The notes beneath the pieces were generated by a model. It was given only the letters and a program-made list of their open reading frames with translations. It did no database searches and was not told where the DNA came from. Shown here piece by piece: positions 10,806 to 22,008 of a stretch of 64,000 nucleotides of DNA (position 1 is its first letter; each line of letters starts with the position of its first letter). The stretch lies in the NCBI GenBank assembly GCA_963931805.1, contig OZ007500.1, forward strand, positions 43,459,988-43,523,987, given 5' to 3'. The translations under genes and the position numbers were made by a program. Source of the stretch: Microdon myrmicae. Taxonomy: Eukaryota; Arthropoda; Insecta; Diptera; Syrphidae.

Positions 10806-11173
10806 GCATATCTTCGGCTCAAATGGAAAGACTTCGAGTTTTCGAAAGAAAACTTCTCAGAAGATGCACCAATCACTCTAGAAGGCCTGACGGTCGTCAA
10901 TACCCCAACTCTCACCTATACGAAGGCGCCTCCATTACCCCTATCGACGAGTACTTGCTTCAGTTAGCATACAAGTACCTCGAAAGCATTCAGAACAGCG
11001 AGAACGTACTTGTACGGGACTCTTGCGTTCTTGACCATTCTCTCTCTCGATCTCTTCGGATCAGAACACCACAATTTCTTCTTCAGTACAAAACTGAAGA
11101 AAGCACCCTTCCCAACAGCATTCCCCTCTATAATAGAGGATTCCTGGATCCATCCCATAGGGTCTACTGTTAA
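10806..11173 (+). pseudogene. Jockey-like ORF2 C terminus (continuation)
   Basis: Encodes the C-terminal domain after RT: MERLRVFERKLLRRCTNHSR, GASITPIDEYLLQLAYKYLE, then IPLYNRGFLDPSH to a stop at 11173. The complete Jockey element at 50.5 kb has the matching KIRVFERQCLRSCLG and LYDKSGLTRIDNFIIK region, so this is the same domain in a different family. It continues ORF2 from 9317 across the LTR insertion. Confidence 0.8.
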
Positions 11174-11559
11174 CAAACCACACACACACGGACGCACAGT
11201 ACAAGACAGCACAAACATACACACACCGGCCAAAGCGCAGATCATCAGACGCCAAAGACGTGATCTGCGTTTACTACCGCACCCAAGACCTACCGGTCTT
11301 GTATGATTCCTTTCCCGCCATCCCTCTATACAAGTAGTTAGAGAACACCTGGACTAACACTGTCCACACTATCCTTGGATACCCCTTGGATACCCCTTTT
11401 TTTCTTTTCTTTTCAGATATCGCGAGACCGAGCCCAACAACCTCATGGATGTGGGTGATTCTGGTTATCGCAAGATGACCAGAAGCCAGAGACAAGATGA
11501 AGGACACATCTGTCCTTGTCTCGTTAAAGTCGGCCCTCTCGCCAACCCATTTTTTTTTT
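11174..11559 (+). repeat. Jockey-like LINE 3' UTR ending in oligo(T)
   Basis: Contains CA-rich, CCGGCCAAAGCGCAGATCAT, and AGATGACCAGAAGCCAGAGA blocks and ends CCAACCCA then a run of nine T before the target duplication. The same 420 bp is present at 15727-16145 with its own duplication, so both copies end at the same T run. The orientation is fixed by the ORF2 C terminus just upstream. Confidence 0.8.
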
Positions 11560-11572
11560 ATCTCGAGGAGGC

Positions 11573-12658
11573 AGTTCATTAATCTACATGGTTCTTAGCG
11601 GAAGTGCTGTTGACAATCAGGACAAAACAATATACAGAAATTATAGAGAATCGTTAGACAGTCAAGATAATAAAAGAAGATTTTTGAAATGAAAAGTAGT
11701 TTTAATTTTTTGGAATTGTGCGTTCGTTGTGAAACATTGGCTGCTCCAGCACAGGCGACGACTTTTACCTTGGAAAAGTGCGTTCGTCGTAAAACGTTGG
11801 TTGCTCCAACACAGACGAAAACTTTTAACCTGGAACCGGTGAGTAGAGTGGTGGCACGCCACTAAACAAATCCTTGCAGCTTTCTCGATTTCGAGCATCA
11901 CCAAAAGGCGCCGGGTTGCACGGCGCAGGGACGTTATTCCTGGAACGACGTCCCACGAACGATAGGTCGCTACTCTTCCCTTAAGGTTTGAGGAAGCACA
12001 GCGGCGACCGCATCGGGTCCCCTCAGGAGCGGTCTAAAGAGATCCCTCATCATTTTCAGGACAAGGAGACACGCTACCTGGGAGCGAGGCCAGTAACAAC
12101 TACTACATGGTAATTACTTAGCTACTTCGTAATACACATGTTTATTTTTGAAACCAATTATAAATTTCATAGAACAGATGCAACGCTTAGCTTCGTAAGC
12201 ATAAAGGTAGGTATTAATAGTACTAGTGTAATATCTGTCCAATTTGTGTGCAGTTGACTCCGAGTATGCCCCTATCACATCACATTGAAACATCCTTCGT
12301 TGTGGTATTTTTTGTGACAATCCAATAACATAACAACAACAACAACAAAACAATGAATAAATAAAAAATGTTTAATTCCAAAGTCATTATACAGAGTGGG
12401 CCTTAACTGTATGCCTAGTTTCAATATATAATGAAAACAGAATCACGAAACTTTGAAACCTTATACCAATATTATTAGAAACTATTAGAAAGGACATTTT
12501 AACTAACTTTTAAAAATCATGTTGTCTAAGCAATTTCCACCAACTTGTAGACATTGCACAAGTCGGATTCGCAAATTCTCAAAAACTCGTTGACAAGTTT
12601 TCTCGGAACAGCCTTGATTTATCGTGCAACATGTTGTTATTGCTTGTTTATTGTTGTG
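11573..12658. other. No gene; one short direct repeat
   Basis: A 60-bp direct duplication lies at about 11715-11840 (GTGCGTTCGT(T/C)GT blocks). The rest, including (AAC)n near 12330-12350, shows no coding or element signature I can name. Confidence 0.4.
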
Positions 12659-12662
12659 GTAT

Positions 12663-14643
12663 TGTGGGGGTTTCAAGTCTTAGTTAGTTGTCGGCAGGGG
12701 CACTGGTTCACTAAGACTTCCCAACTCAATTGTCGTTGATCACCGTCTCCGAAAATAAAGCGCTGCGGTTGGTCCGCGAACGTCACGATTAGATTAGAGA
12801 AACAACTTTATTTCTTTTCCTTAGATTTATTACGCACACAATGGTTTATGACTTAAGCACTTTATTCCAATTCTCTTATATTTAGTTTATATTGTTGTCT
12901 AATATATTTTACAAAGTAGGCACAGTATTCCGATTCGATTATATCTAGTTTAAATTGTAGTGTAACAATATGTTCATGAAATGACCATGAAGAATAATAT
13001 CAAATGAATCAACTGCCCTTGTCACAATTAGCAAGTGTCACGTAACCAGCATTCGTTGTCGACGATTATTCAAGGTCAATTTTTTGAGTAAAAGAAACGA
13101 ATTGCTCCAGTTACGATTTGAAAGAATCATATGACACCCGCTGGCGTGCTTGCCACTAGCGAGTGATTCACAAATTAATTGGGTCAAATCGTGTCATTGT
13201 TCTTACACTATGCGCCAAGCTGGTGATAGAAAATAGAATAGCATGATAAGCAAATTGTATTGAGTGAATTATGAATTAAGAATGAAATGGCTTGTTAAGC
13301 AAAATTGTATGAATAGATTAACAAATTTGTGAACAATTGAGGGAGTATAAATACCCCAGCAATTTCGATAATAAATCAATCAAAAACCTATTGTGGAATT
13401 TGATTCACCAACTGCGGCGATATCGCCATTCAATTTCAGCGGGCTGCGCTTAAACAGCAAACCATTAGGGACGCTTTATCGTAGACCATCACAGATTACG
13501 AAGGTGATATCTTTCCAGCCAATTACCCTTAAAGGCGATCATATACATATCATTACATGGCAACTTCGCACAATAATTAAACGAAGTCTTACCATTTCAT
13601 AACGACAAAAACCCCCCTTGCATTACAGAATAGTTTGATTAATATGTTTCATAACGTACGCACGGTAATTCAATCGATTATATTTAGTTTAAATAGTTCG
13701 GTTAATATATTTTACAAAGTAGGCACAGCATTCCAATTCGATACCGTTTTACATTCAACCCGTACGGACGCGCTGGCGGATGAAACTCGACTCCTCTATG
13801 TTTAATTTCCGACTGCTATTTTACGTTTTACGTGGTGGGCACGACTTGCCTCCACGGAATCTGTTGAAAGACTGACTTAATGGAAAAATCCCCCAGTGGA
13901 CGTGCGCTATCCACTAAGGGTCGATCTCCTATCTTTAAACCTTAACAACGAAAAATTGCTCGTGCGGTAACCAATCGGAGAGAAGATCCCCGAGTCGATC
14001 ACGACAAGGGTGCATGATCATTCGTGTCGTTTCGTCGTGGCAAACGAAAACGACGAAAAGGAATTCTGTTAAAGGTGTCGTCATTATGTGTGTGGCCGCA
14101 GCTGTGGTGATTATTGTGCCCGTCTATAGGGCGACTTTGAATATCTGCTGTTGGCCTACCCTGGTGATGACGCTTGTGCGTGGCATCAAAATTGGTGGTC
14201 GATGTCGAATTCTATTGCATGTAATGATGCTGAAAAATTGAATTCTCGGCATCGCGGCGCGGGATGATCGGACAAGTTTTGTCGGTCGGACGAAATTTGG
14301 GGTGACTTGGGATAAGTCATGAAGATACGCCGCGCACGTGTGTGGCGGTATTTATTGGCTGGTCTTAACATTGATGTCGTTCGAGTTTTATGTCGGTTGC
14401 TTGGTGCTGCAACCGATTACTCTTCAGGAACATGATGTGTTTCAAGCGACCATGCCCTTGGGGGAAATATCTGTTTGGGTGCTAATGCGGTTGCATTAGC
14501 GAAAAACTATGGGTTTATGTCTTTTAGACAAGTTCAATGGAACTGCCATTAGAAATTGTTTTCCAGGGTTTTAGGCGCACTAGAAAAAAGTTTCTTAATA
14601 ATTGATGGGAAGGTAAGTAGTGGCGTTCAATGGAACCGCCACA
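12663..14643 (+). mobile_element. Solo LTR of Gypsy-type family, copy A2 (1.98 kb)
   Basis: Begins TGTGGGGGTTTC, ends CCGCCACA, and is flanked by GTAT at 12659-12662 and 14644-14647: TG...CA with a 4-bp duplication. The left end shares GTCTTAG and a GGCAGGGGCACTGGTTCA-like block with copy A1. It holds three spaced copies of a TTTACAAAGTAGGCACAG / TTATAT(C/T)TAGTTTAAAT motif (about 12908-12960, 13650-13695, 13711-13742), a TATAAATA box at 13346, and a hairpin GCTAATGC-GGTT-GCATTAGC near 14491. No protein-coding content is visible, as expected of an LTR. Confidence 0.7.
13346..13375 (+). promoter_or_regulatory. Putative LTR promoter: TATA box and poly(A) signal
   Basis: TATAAATA at 13346-13353 is followed by AATAAA at 13370-13375, the signal set of an LTR U3/R boundary, inside solo LTR A2 and in its proposed plus orientation. 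Activity is not shown by sequence. Confidence 0.35.
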
Positions 14644-14647
14644 GTAT

Positions 14648-15712
14648 TACCTTCATAGACTTTTAATCTGAAGTATGGCCAGAGAAAATAGTAACTCGAT
14701 GTGAGATCCGGCGTTCGTGGGAGCCAATCGATGTCCCCTCTACGTGATACGAGTTTCCCAGGGAACAGCTCTTCTTCCGAAAGTTATCCTTTTAAAGTTT
14801 AATGGGGGAAGTCCCTGTAAAATGCTTTTTCTGCATTTGTTTTTGCTTTAAAATTAATTTAGCATCTGAAGAATGTATTCTCGAAGTTTGGGGCCCAACA
14901 GAAAGTCCTTAATGTCCCTAGAAAGCCACCAAAGTGATGCACAAAATGCAGGTAAGGGAGCGCTCTTAACGACCTCGACCGTTTAATTTCTAAGCCAATA
15001 AAGTTTGCTAGTTTCTTTTTTGAAAAGTTGGGGAACATCCAGGCCCTCTACACCTAGAAATACAAAAAAATATTCTTTCGATATACGAAGATTTATCACG
15101 AGACGATCTACTGGAGTGTTGCATTGGTGGCTTCACTGAAAATGCTTCAAGAACGAAAACTTAAATGGAGTTTTTCTCGAAACATGTATTTTCCGCGATG
15201 TGTAGCGTAACTCACGAGGTTTTCAACCAATTGACTGGAAATTTTACACATATATTCTTTAACTTATTGGCAGTTGCAGGAACTTTATTTTATAAAAATT
15301 GTGATATAAAGTACTGTTTTTAACAATTTGTTTGTGAAAAGAAAGTGTTTTCTTTTCTTTTTGTCCTCACATTTTTATTTTTTAATGACTCATTTAAACG
15401 ACTCCATGACGAATAAAAATGCCACACTATGAGGTGTCAAGTGACGCCGCTAGCGCCCTCCCACGTCCGCGATTTTTTGTAAAATATGCGAACAAACCGG
15501 GAGCACAATTAAGACGCATTCTGTATAATAGATATAGCAAGAAATGTAATTTACTTAAAAGCCTTTTACTTATATTTCTTATTGAAATTTGAAACTCTCT
15601 GATAAGTCAGGGACTTTCGTAAGAGAGGGCGCTCCATTCCCTTTTTTATACCACTTCACTCCATTCCCTATTCCATTTACATCTTTTTTAGTATGTAAGA
15701 TACATATTGATA
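14648..15712. other. No gene recognised
   Basis: About 1.06 kb without an open frame of interest or a recognised element. Two long T/A-rich tracts lie near 15060-15110 and 15340-15390. Confidence 0.4.
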
Positions 15713-15726
15713 TAGTTCGTAAACAT

Positions 15727-16145
15727 AGGATTCCTGGACCCATCCCATAGGGTCTGTTGCTGACACACTACAAACACGCACGCACAGTACAAGCCAGCAC
15801 AAGCACACATAGACACACACACCGGCCAAAGCGCAGATTATCAGACGCCAAAGACGTGATCTGCGTTTACTACCGCACTCAAGATCTACCGGTCTTGTAC
15901 GATTTCCTTCCCACCACCCCCCCATCCAAGTAGTTAGAGAACATCCGAACTAACCCTGTCCACACTATCCTTAGATACCTCCCCCCCTTTTTCTTTTTCA
16001 GATACCTCGAGACCGAGCCCAACATCCTCACAGATGTGGGTGATTCTGGTTATCGCAAGATGACCAGAAGCCAGAGACAAGATGAAGGACACATCTGTCC
16101 TTGTCTCGCCAAAGTCGACCCTCTCGCCACCCATTTTTTTTTTTT
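15727..16145 (+). mobile_element. Heavily 5'-truncated copy of the Jockey-like LINE 3' end
   Basis: A 14-bp duplication TAGTTCGTAAACAT at 15713-15726 and 16146-16159 flanks 419 bp that align to 11142-11559 (AGGATTCCTGGA(C/T)CCATCCC at the left, ACCCATTTT at the right). Only the last few codons and the 3' UTR remain. The perfect duplication and truncation are a typical target-primed insertion. Together with the larger copy it proves the oligo(T) end is the true 3' terminus of this family. Confidence 0.88.
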
Positions 16146-16159
16146 TAGTTCGTAAACAT

Positions 16160-17224
16160 TTTAGCATGTGGAAGCAATCAGCGAGGTTGAGGCTGCGCTT
16201 AATCCTGGTTACAAAAGGAAGGGATCAAAACAGTGTTTAAAGGCAGTCCTAATAAATTGTCTCTATGTTAAGTGAGAATAGAAACTTCGATCCAGTATTT
16301 TACACCAACGAAAGTGTTTTCGAAATAACTGGAAATGGAAACCAATTTATGAGAATCTTGCGGTATAATCTATATAACATTTTTTTTGAAAAAATGGAAA
16401 GTCTATCACAGGTCAGAATTATTTGACCGGGTGAGGCGAACCCGGTTAATGAAAAAGCGATCCCATTTGTCCAAAACAAAATCATTTATTAGCCACTGAC
16501 TTATCAAGTAACCCTCATACTTTTAAGTAAATGTTCACTATTTTAGTGTTATGCGGTGGCAAACTAGCGCCAGAACAGAGGGCATATCATGGGGTCATTG
16601 AAATATACTTATAGTTTTTTACGATGATAATAACGAACTTGATTCGAACTCACGTCAGAAAAGTTTAAAACCATGTGAACGCGTGTTAAGTCTGTCAATG
16701 ATGCTATACCTAAAGATAACATACAAGGGGTCATTGATACACTTAATCAGAGAAGTACCACCAAATTCTAAACTCCAGTAACCCCACGAACCAACAATAC
16801 ATCCAAGTCATCGTCCTACCGAAATAATTGCAATCAAATCACCAACTCTTGAGCAATTAATAAATCGGTCAAAAAGAATGATCGATTGCATTTATCAAAG
16901 CAATAAACGATTGCACAAGTTGGAACAATTAAAATACGGAAACCTCCAAAATGCATGTTCCAGCACAATCGTCATAAGTGCAATAACTAGGTCAACTCGT
17001 TGGCGCAAAGGTTTAACTCAAGTAAAAAGCAATGAGGAAGTATTGACCGAAATCAGCAAAATGTAGCAATTACAAATTGGGTCGATGAAAATGTAATTGC
17101 ATGATCGTCATTGGGAGGTATTGACCCCGAGGTGCGGTGAAACGTTTAATAAGTAATTAGGAGGCAGTTAATAGTGGATCGTGGAGATAGAAGCAATAAG
17201 GAAATTTGATCGGAAGAATCGGGT
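16160..17224. other. No gene recognised
   Basis: AT-rich sequence with no coding potential above 65 codons and no recognised terminus. Confidence 0.4.
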
Positions 17225-17227
17225 GTT

Positions 17228-17985
17228 GGCTACTGAAGAAGAAGAGGTAAAAACATAGCGATAATATTACAATAGTGTACTGTAGAAGAAGTTAAAGTAT
17301 AGCGATAATATTACAATAGTGTACTGAAGAAGAAGAAGTAAAAACATAGCGATAATATTACAATAGTGTACAGAGAAAAAGAAGTTAATGTATAGCGATA
17401 ATATTACAATAACGTAAAGAAGAAGTGCTTTAACGTAACAATTAAATACCAATTGTGACTGAAGAAAAAGGAGTTAATGTATAGCGATAATATTACATTT
17501 GTGTAAAGAAAAAAGTGCTGTAACTTTATGGTTAAGTACCATTTGTGACTGAAGAAGAAGAAGCTAATATATAGCGACCATATTACAATAGTGTAAAGAG
17601 AAAAAGTGCTGTAACTTTATGGTTAAGTACCATTTGTGACTGAAGAAGAAGAAGCTAATGTATAGCGATGATATTTAATAGTGTAAAGAGAAAAAGTTCG
17701 GTAACTTTATGGTTCAATACTATTTGTGACTGAAGAAGAAGAAGTTAATGTACAGCGATAATATTACAACAATGTACCGAAAAAGTGCTGTAACTTTATA
17801 GTTAATAACCAACTGGGACTGAAGAAAAAGGAGTTAATGCATAGATATAATATTACAATAGTGTAAAGAAAAGTAAAGTGCTGTAACTTTATAGTTGAAT
17901 ACCAATTGTGACTGAAAAAGAAGAAGTTAATGTATAGCGATATTATTACAATGGTGTAAAGACAAAGTACTGTAATTTAAGAGCT
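17228..17985 (+). repeat. Minisatellite with two unit lengths
   Basis: The first four units, of about 58-61 bp, carry GAAGAAGAAGT, ATAGCGATAATATTACAATA and GTGTA. From about 17410 the unit lengthens to about 88 bp by gaining AAGTGCTGTAACTTTATGGT plus TACCATTTGTGACT, repeated about six times. The change of period within one array suggests a new longer unit arose and was amplified on one side. Confidence 0.85.
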
Positions 17986-18117
17986 CTATAATAATAAAAG
18001 GAATTCGTGATTTAACTGTTCACTGTTTTATCTGTTCGTTTGGTATCCTAATGGTTATTTCGACATAGACTTCAAAAAACCATAACTCGCGGGTGTCCCC
18101 ACTCGTTACATAAGCTG

Positions 18118-18205
18118 TGATTGTTATGTTAATGCTTTGGTATACGCCACTGATGATGCATTTCTGCGATTCTTTTTTGGTGCTTTATGTTTCACTACGA
18201 ATCTG
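18118..18205 (-). repeat. R446 repeat fragment, short and diverged
   Basis: GTGATTGTTATGTTAATGCT, GGTATACGCCACTGATG and GCATTTCTGCGATTC match the R446 copy near 49640-49700 read on the minus strand. It lacks the pol III-like boxes. Immediately right is ordinary sequence and then a C tract at 18342-18360. Confidence 0.5.
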
Positions 18206-18825
18206 TTACAATCGCATGTACTCATCCCACCATTACTCTGAACTGATGGAAGTGCAATCATGAGCTTCTAGTGCCGGCCGGGAAGCAATTACTTAAAAAC
18301 CTACAAATACAAACTGGGTACAGGTGTAGAACCAGTAATATCCCCCCCCCCCCTCCCCCCAATTAAACAAGCCCCGGATAAGGACCGGATGCACCACGAC
18401 GACCACGGAAACGAAAATGGCTAAACGATTTGAGAATTTTCTCATGGAACGTCCGCTCACTAAAACGAGCTCGGGCTTCACAGTTCTAGCCGATGCTCTG
18501 ACCGAATATAAGGCTGACATTACAACAAGAAATAAGATGGACGGGGAGTGGTGTTATTCAAAAGAACGATTATGACATTTATTGCAGCTGTCATGCAAAA
18601 CACCATGTGCTCGTGGTAGACTTTCTAATCAGCCAAAAACTGAAGCCTGCCATTATCGGCTTTAATGCAATAAACGAAAGGCTATGCACTCTTCGCGTGC
18701 GTGGCTAGTTTAAGAACATAAGCCTCATAAACGTTCACGGACCTACAGAGGAGTCCCTTGACGACGAAAAAGAAGAATTCTACGAGAACGTCGAACAGGC
18801 CCTCAATGCCTGCCCTAGATACGAT

Positions 18826-20600
18826 GTGAAAATCGTTCTTGGTGATTTGAATGCGAAAATAGACCGGGAGCCGGTTTTCAGGCACTACGCAGGTTCCCAT
18901 AGTTTGCATGACAACTCTAATGACTATGGACTACGAGTCATCAAAGTGGCACCATCAAAGAATTTGGTCGTTGCGAGTACCAAGTTTCCGCGTAAAGACA
19001 TCCAAAAGCCACCTGGGTATCACCTGATGGAGCAACTCGCAACCAAATTGACCACGTGTTGATAGATCGCCGCCACTTCTCGACCCTGATGACGGTACGA
19101 ATGTACCGAGGTGCCAACGTTGACTCGGATCACTATCTTGTTGGTATAACTTTTCGAGCGCGGATTTCCTTACGGGGACGTATTGCATCCGCGGATCAGG
19201 TTCGGATTAATACGGCTGCCTTACGCAACGAGAATACCAGTAACACCTCTGGTCATGCGTTAAGAGTCGCCCTTGAAGAGTTCGATGGAGGGAGCGTCCT
19301 GGGGTCAGAATGCCGGGCGTAGAAGAGAAATGGCACGTCATTAGAATACTGTCATTAGTACTGCCAACTCCATCTTAGGCAATAGTCGTAGTGTTCGGAG
19401 CGACTGGTTTAATAATGAGTGCAAACTATCGACTGAACGTAAGAATGCTGCATACCGGGCAATGCAACAGTCTCACAGGACGCGTGTACACGAAGAGAAA
19501 TATAGAGAGCTCAGAAGAGCTGAAAAAATACTCCGCAGGCAAAAGAAAAGTGCCTGGGAAAAAAATCGAGTATGTGAAATAGAGAAAATTAGAGAGCGAG
19601 GTCCGCACCAGGCGCGGAAGTTCTATCAAATAATCCGCAGTATGACGCGGTACACACCACGCTGCATTTACTGCAAGGATAAATAGGGTAGACTGATCTC
19701 CGAACCAGAAGGGATTCTGAAGCGACGGGAAGTGAACTTCAATGAATTGCTAATTGGTCAGCTCACAGAAGGATTGGAGGCCCCACGAATGCTAAATCAA
19801 CACCAAACGTTGGCGTCACCAAGCATTGAGGAAACATTAAAAGCCATAAGACAGCTCAAATCAAATAAAGCCCCCATAGCTGATGGCATACCAGCTGACC
19901 TGATCAAACAAGGAGAGGCAGCGTTACATCACGCAATTCATGAGATCGTGGTGCACGTATGGGAGCAAGAGAAGGCGCCGAAAGATTTACATCGTGGAAT
20001 AATTTGCCCCATATATGAGAGGGGGGTATTATAGTGTGCAGCAACTATAGGGGTATAACATTGCTGAGTACCGCTTATAAGGTACTCTCCTCTACCCCAA
20101 AAGAACGGATAGCCCCGTACGCTAAAGTCATCTTTGGTTTGGTCAATATCAGTGTGGCTTCATCCCAGGCAAATCAGCGATTGAAAAGATATTCACCTTT
20201 AGGCAGGCGATGGGAAAATGGCTGGAATTTAAGACTACGACAGCAATGCCATGGGTGCTTTCCAAACCAATAAACATCCTTAATGGACTCCGACAGGGCG
20301 GACGGTCTGGCCTGCCTCCTCTTCAACCTGGCGTTGGAGAAAGCAATCCGTGACTCTGGCGTTACAACTAGAGGCACTATTGTTACCAAGTCCAACCAGA
20401 TACTTGCCTACACAGATGGCATCTACATCATCGGTAGATCCGATTCGGATGTACAGGAATCCTTCACCCAGATCGAGCAGGCTGCACAAAAACTGGGACT
20501 GCACAATCATGAGGGGGAAACTAAGTACATGCAGGCAACTTCTGCGAAGAGAAGAGCTAACGTTGGTAAAACTATTAGGGTAGTGGAGCACGAATTTGAA
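18826..20600 (+). pseudogene. RTE endonuclease-RT remnant, copy A
   Basis: The coding signal is scattered over at least five frame changes between 18826 and 20600. A deletion near 20230-20270 removes part of the palm region, joining MGKWLEFK to LSKPINILNGLRQG. Substitution of the second catalytic aspartate (YTDG) is an independent inactivating change. Confidence 0.75.
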
Positions 20601-20618
20601 GTAATGCAATCTTTTAAC

Positions 20619-21034
20619 TCTTCGATAGTCTAGTGGTTAGTATACCCGCCTGCCACGCGGAGACCGGGGTTCGATTCCCTAATGACTAATGGCCTTGGCC
20701 GCGAAAAACAAATGCGACTGATCGCACCCGTTTGTGGTTCATCACCCGACGGCGCGAACATCCCTGCATCAGAACTCGTTCCGTTACAGAGCGGGGAAAC
20801 TGTGGAACTCCCTTCCAGCGCGGGTGTTCCCGGAGCGTTACAACCTGCAACTGTTCAAAAAGAACTGCAACAGTTATTTGATGGCATCGCGGACTCGGCG
20901 CTATAGGTTCGCCTCTCCCGAGAGAAGTCTAATAAAAAAAAATAAAAAAATGGAAAATTTAACAAGCCTCAGGACTTGCTAAATAAAGCCAAGACCGCTC
21001 CCCGGTTGTAGTGCCGATGATGAAGATAATGATG
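20619..21034 (+). mobile_element. tRNA-Asp-headed SINE, copy b, split by a LINE fragment
   Basis: Flanked by AATCTTTTAAC at 20608-20618 and 21035-21045 within RTE copy A. The head (20619-20680) has GATAGTCTAGTGGTTAGTAT, CCTGCCACG (anticodon position changed from GTC to GCC) and GGTTCGATTCCC. The body breaks at about 20711 and resumes at about 20940 with ATGGAAAATTTAACAAGCCT, ending CCGATGATGAAGATAATGAT. Confidence 0.8.
20712..20938 (+). mobile_element. CR1-like LINE 3' fragment nested in SINE b
   Basis: About 227 bp matching the 3' end of the LINE at 920-4284 (around 4030-4260): the frame 20734-20982 reads TARTSLHQNSFRYRAGKLWN and FPERYNLQLFKK, and the nucleotide end is GAGAGAAGTCTAATAAAA. 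Identity to the copy at 4 kb is high by eye, higher than expected of two old corpses. Confidence 0.75.
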
Positions 21035-21045
21035 AATCTTTTAAC

Positions 21046-21533
21046 AACCTGGGGTCAATATTAGCAGCCTATGTGGTCTATCAAGGCTCTTTAAGTCCTG
21101 AAATTTATCCAAAACATCCAAGCTACTACTGCACAAGACCATGGTCTTACCAGTACTCAAGTATGGATCCGAAACTTGGGTGCCCAATGAAAGGCACTCT
21201 GAAGTCTTAGCCGCGTTCGAGAGGAAGGTCTTAAGGAGAATTGTTAGCTCCGTATGTGAGGGAGGACGATTCCAGACACGCTACAACCATGAGTTGTACG
21301 CGATCTACCCTGAAGCTAATGTTGTAAGAAAAATCAAGCTCGGTAGACTCCGGTGGGCGGGACACCTAGCTCGAATGAGCGAGAGGAGCGTGACCGGAAA
21401 GTCCTTTGTGGCAGGATGTATGGAAGGCGACAGCGCGTCAGACCTTGTCTGCGAAAGAGGGAATGCGTCGAACAGGACGCCCAGAGTGTGGGAGTGCCAA
21501 ACTGGCTAACATCTGCTCGAAATCGGGACATGG
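21046..21533 (+). pseudogene. RTE C-terminal domain remnant, copy A
   Basis: Resumes after the SINE. LLHKTMVLPVLKYGSETWVP and FERKVLRRIVSSVCEGG are open at 21141-21509, with frame slips giving RLRWAGHLARMSE. The end near 21525 (AATCGGGACATGG) corresponds to the block that in copies C and D leads to the GAT-repeat terminus, which is lost here. Confidence 0.7.
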
Positions 21534-22006
21534 AAAAAATTCACACCTGTTCCCACATCCGTTATTGCAGTGCCCGAAATCAATGATTTGAAATATGAAT
21601 TACTTCATTACCAGCCTCGGGCTATTTTCTCTTCCAAACAAAGAAATGGCTCGTTGGTAAAGAGCAATAATGGATGTTTGAATTTTTGACCATATTTACA
21701 AATTCACTGAGAGCGTTCATTATTGATGGCTGTCAAACAAGTAATAAGCAATGTAGGGTCTTCAAACTTGAAACTTAATTTTTTTAAAGTACGTACCATC
21801 TACCACAGTCATTGTATTTTAATAACTACTGCCATCTATGTGTCAGACCGATTAATTCTGGGACTGCCCTCGTAGTCTCTTATCTATGAATGAACAGTAT
21901 ATCAACTTCAGTGCAATTTTGAAAAAGGGTGGGGATGCCAAAGTCCTTTTTCGCCGTTGACTAATATAACAGTTGTGTCATTTTTCCAGAATAACAAGAA
22001 AATAGA
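21534..22006. other. No gene recognised
   Basis: Unassigned AT-rich sequence between RTE copy A and the mariner element. Confidence 0.4.
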
Positions 22007-22008
22007 TA

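Larger units (their letters stand above)
7153..11559 (+). mobile_element. 5'-truncated Jockey-like LINE with two nested insertions
   Basis: The same 13 bp, ATCTCGAGGAGGC, occurs at 7140-7152 and 11560-11572 and brackets the element as a target-site duplication. Reading inward, the LINE ORF2 runs 7158-9317, is broken by an LTR (9323-10800), and resumes at 10806 in the same protein: the left piece ends FPIWS and the right begins CISSAQMERLRVFERK. A tRNA-SINE sits at 7592-7799. Without insertions the copy is about 2.7 kb, so it lacks ORF1 and most of the endonuclease. The 3' terminus is an oligo(T) run, not oligo(A). Confidence 0.85.
18361..21533 (+). mobile_element. RTE-like LINE, copy A (dead, carries nested insertions)
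   Basis: Starts in the RTE coding head (AACAAGCCCCGGATAAGGAC), about 40 bp inside the 5' end seen in copy C, directly after a C tract. Endonuclease and RT blocks follow in many frames: IVLGDLNAKID at 18826, DHYLVGITFRARI near 19130, SNKAPIADGIPADLIKQG near 19860, NYRGITLLSTAYKVLSS at 20040, AYTDGIYIIGRS near 20410, LRRIVSSVCEGGRF and RLRWAGHLARMSE at 21230-21380. The RT motif is YTDG where copies C and D have YTDD and YADD. A SINE carrying a CR1-like fragment interrupts it at 20619-21034. The 3' end is decayed near 21533. Confidence 0.85.

Noticed and set aside
10282..10881. 199-codon plus-strand frame
   Set aside because: It crosses the LTR/Jockey junction at 10800 and has no domain resemblance; a chance frame in an LTR.
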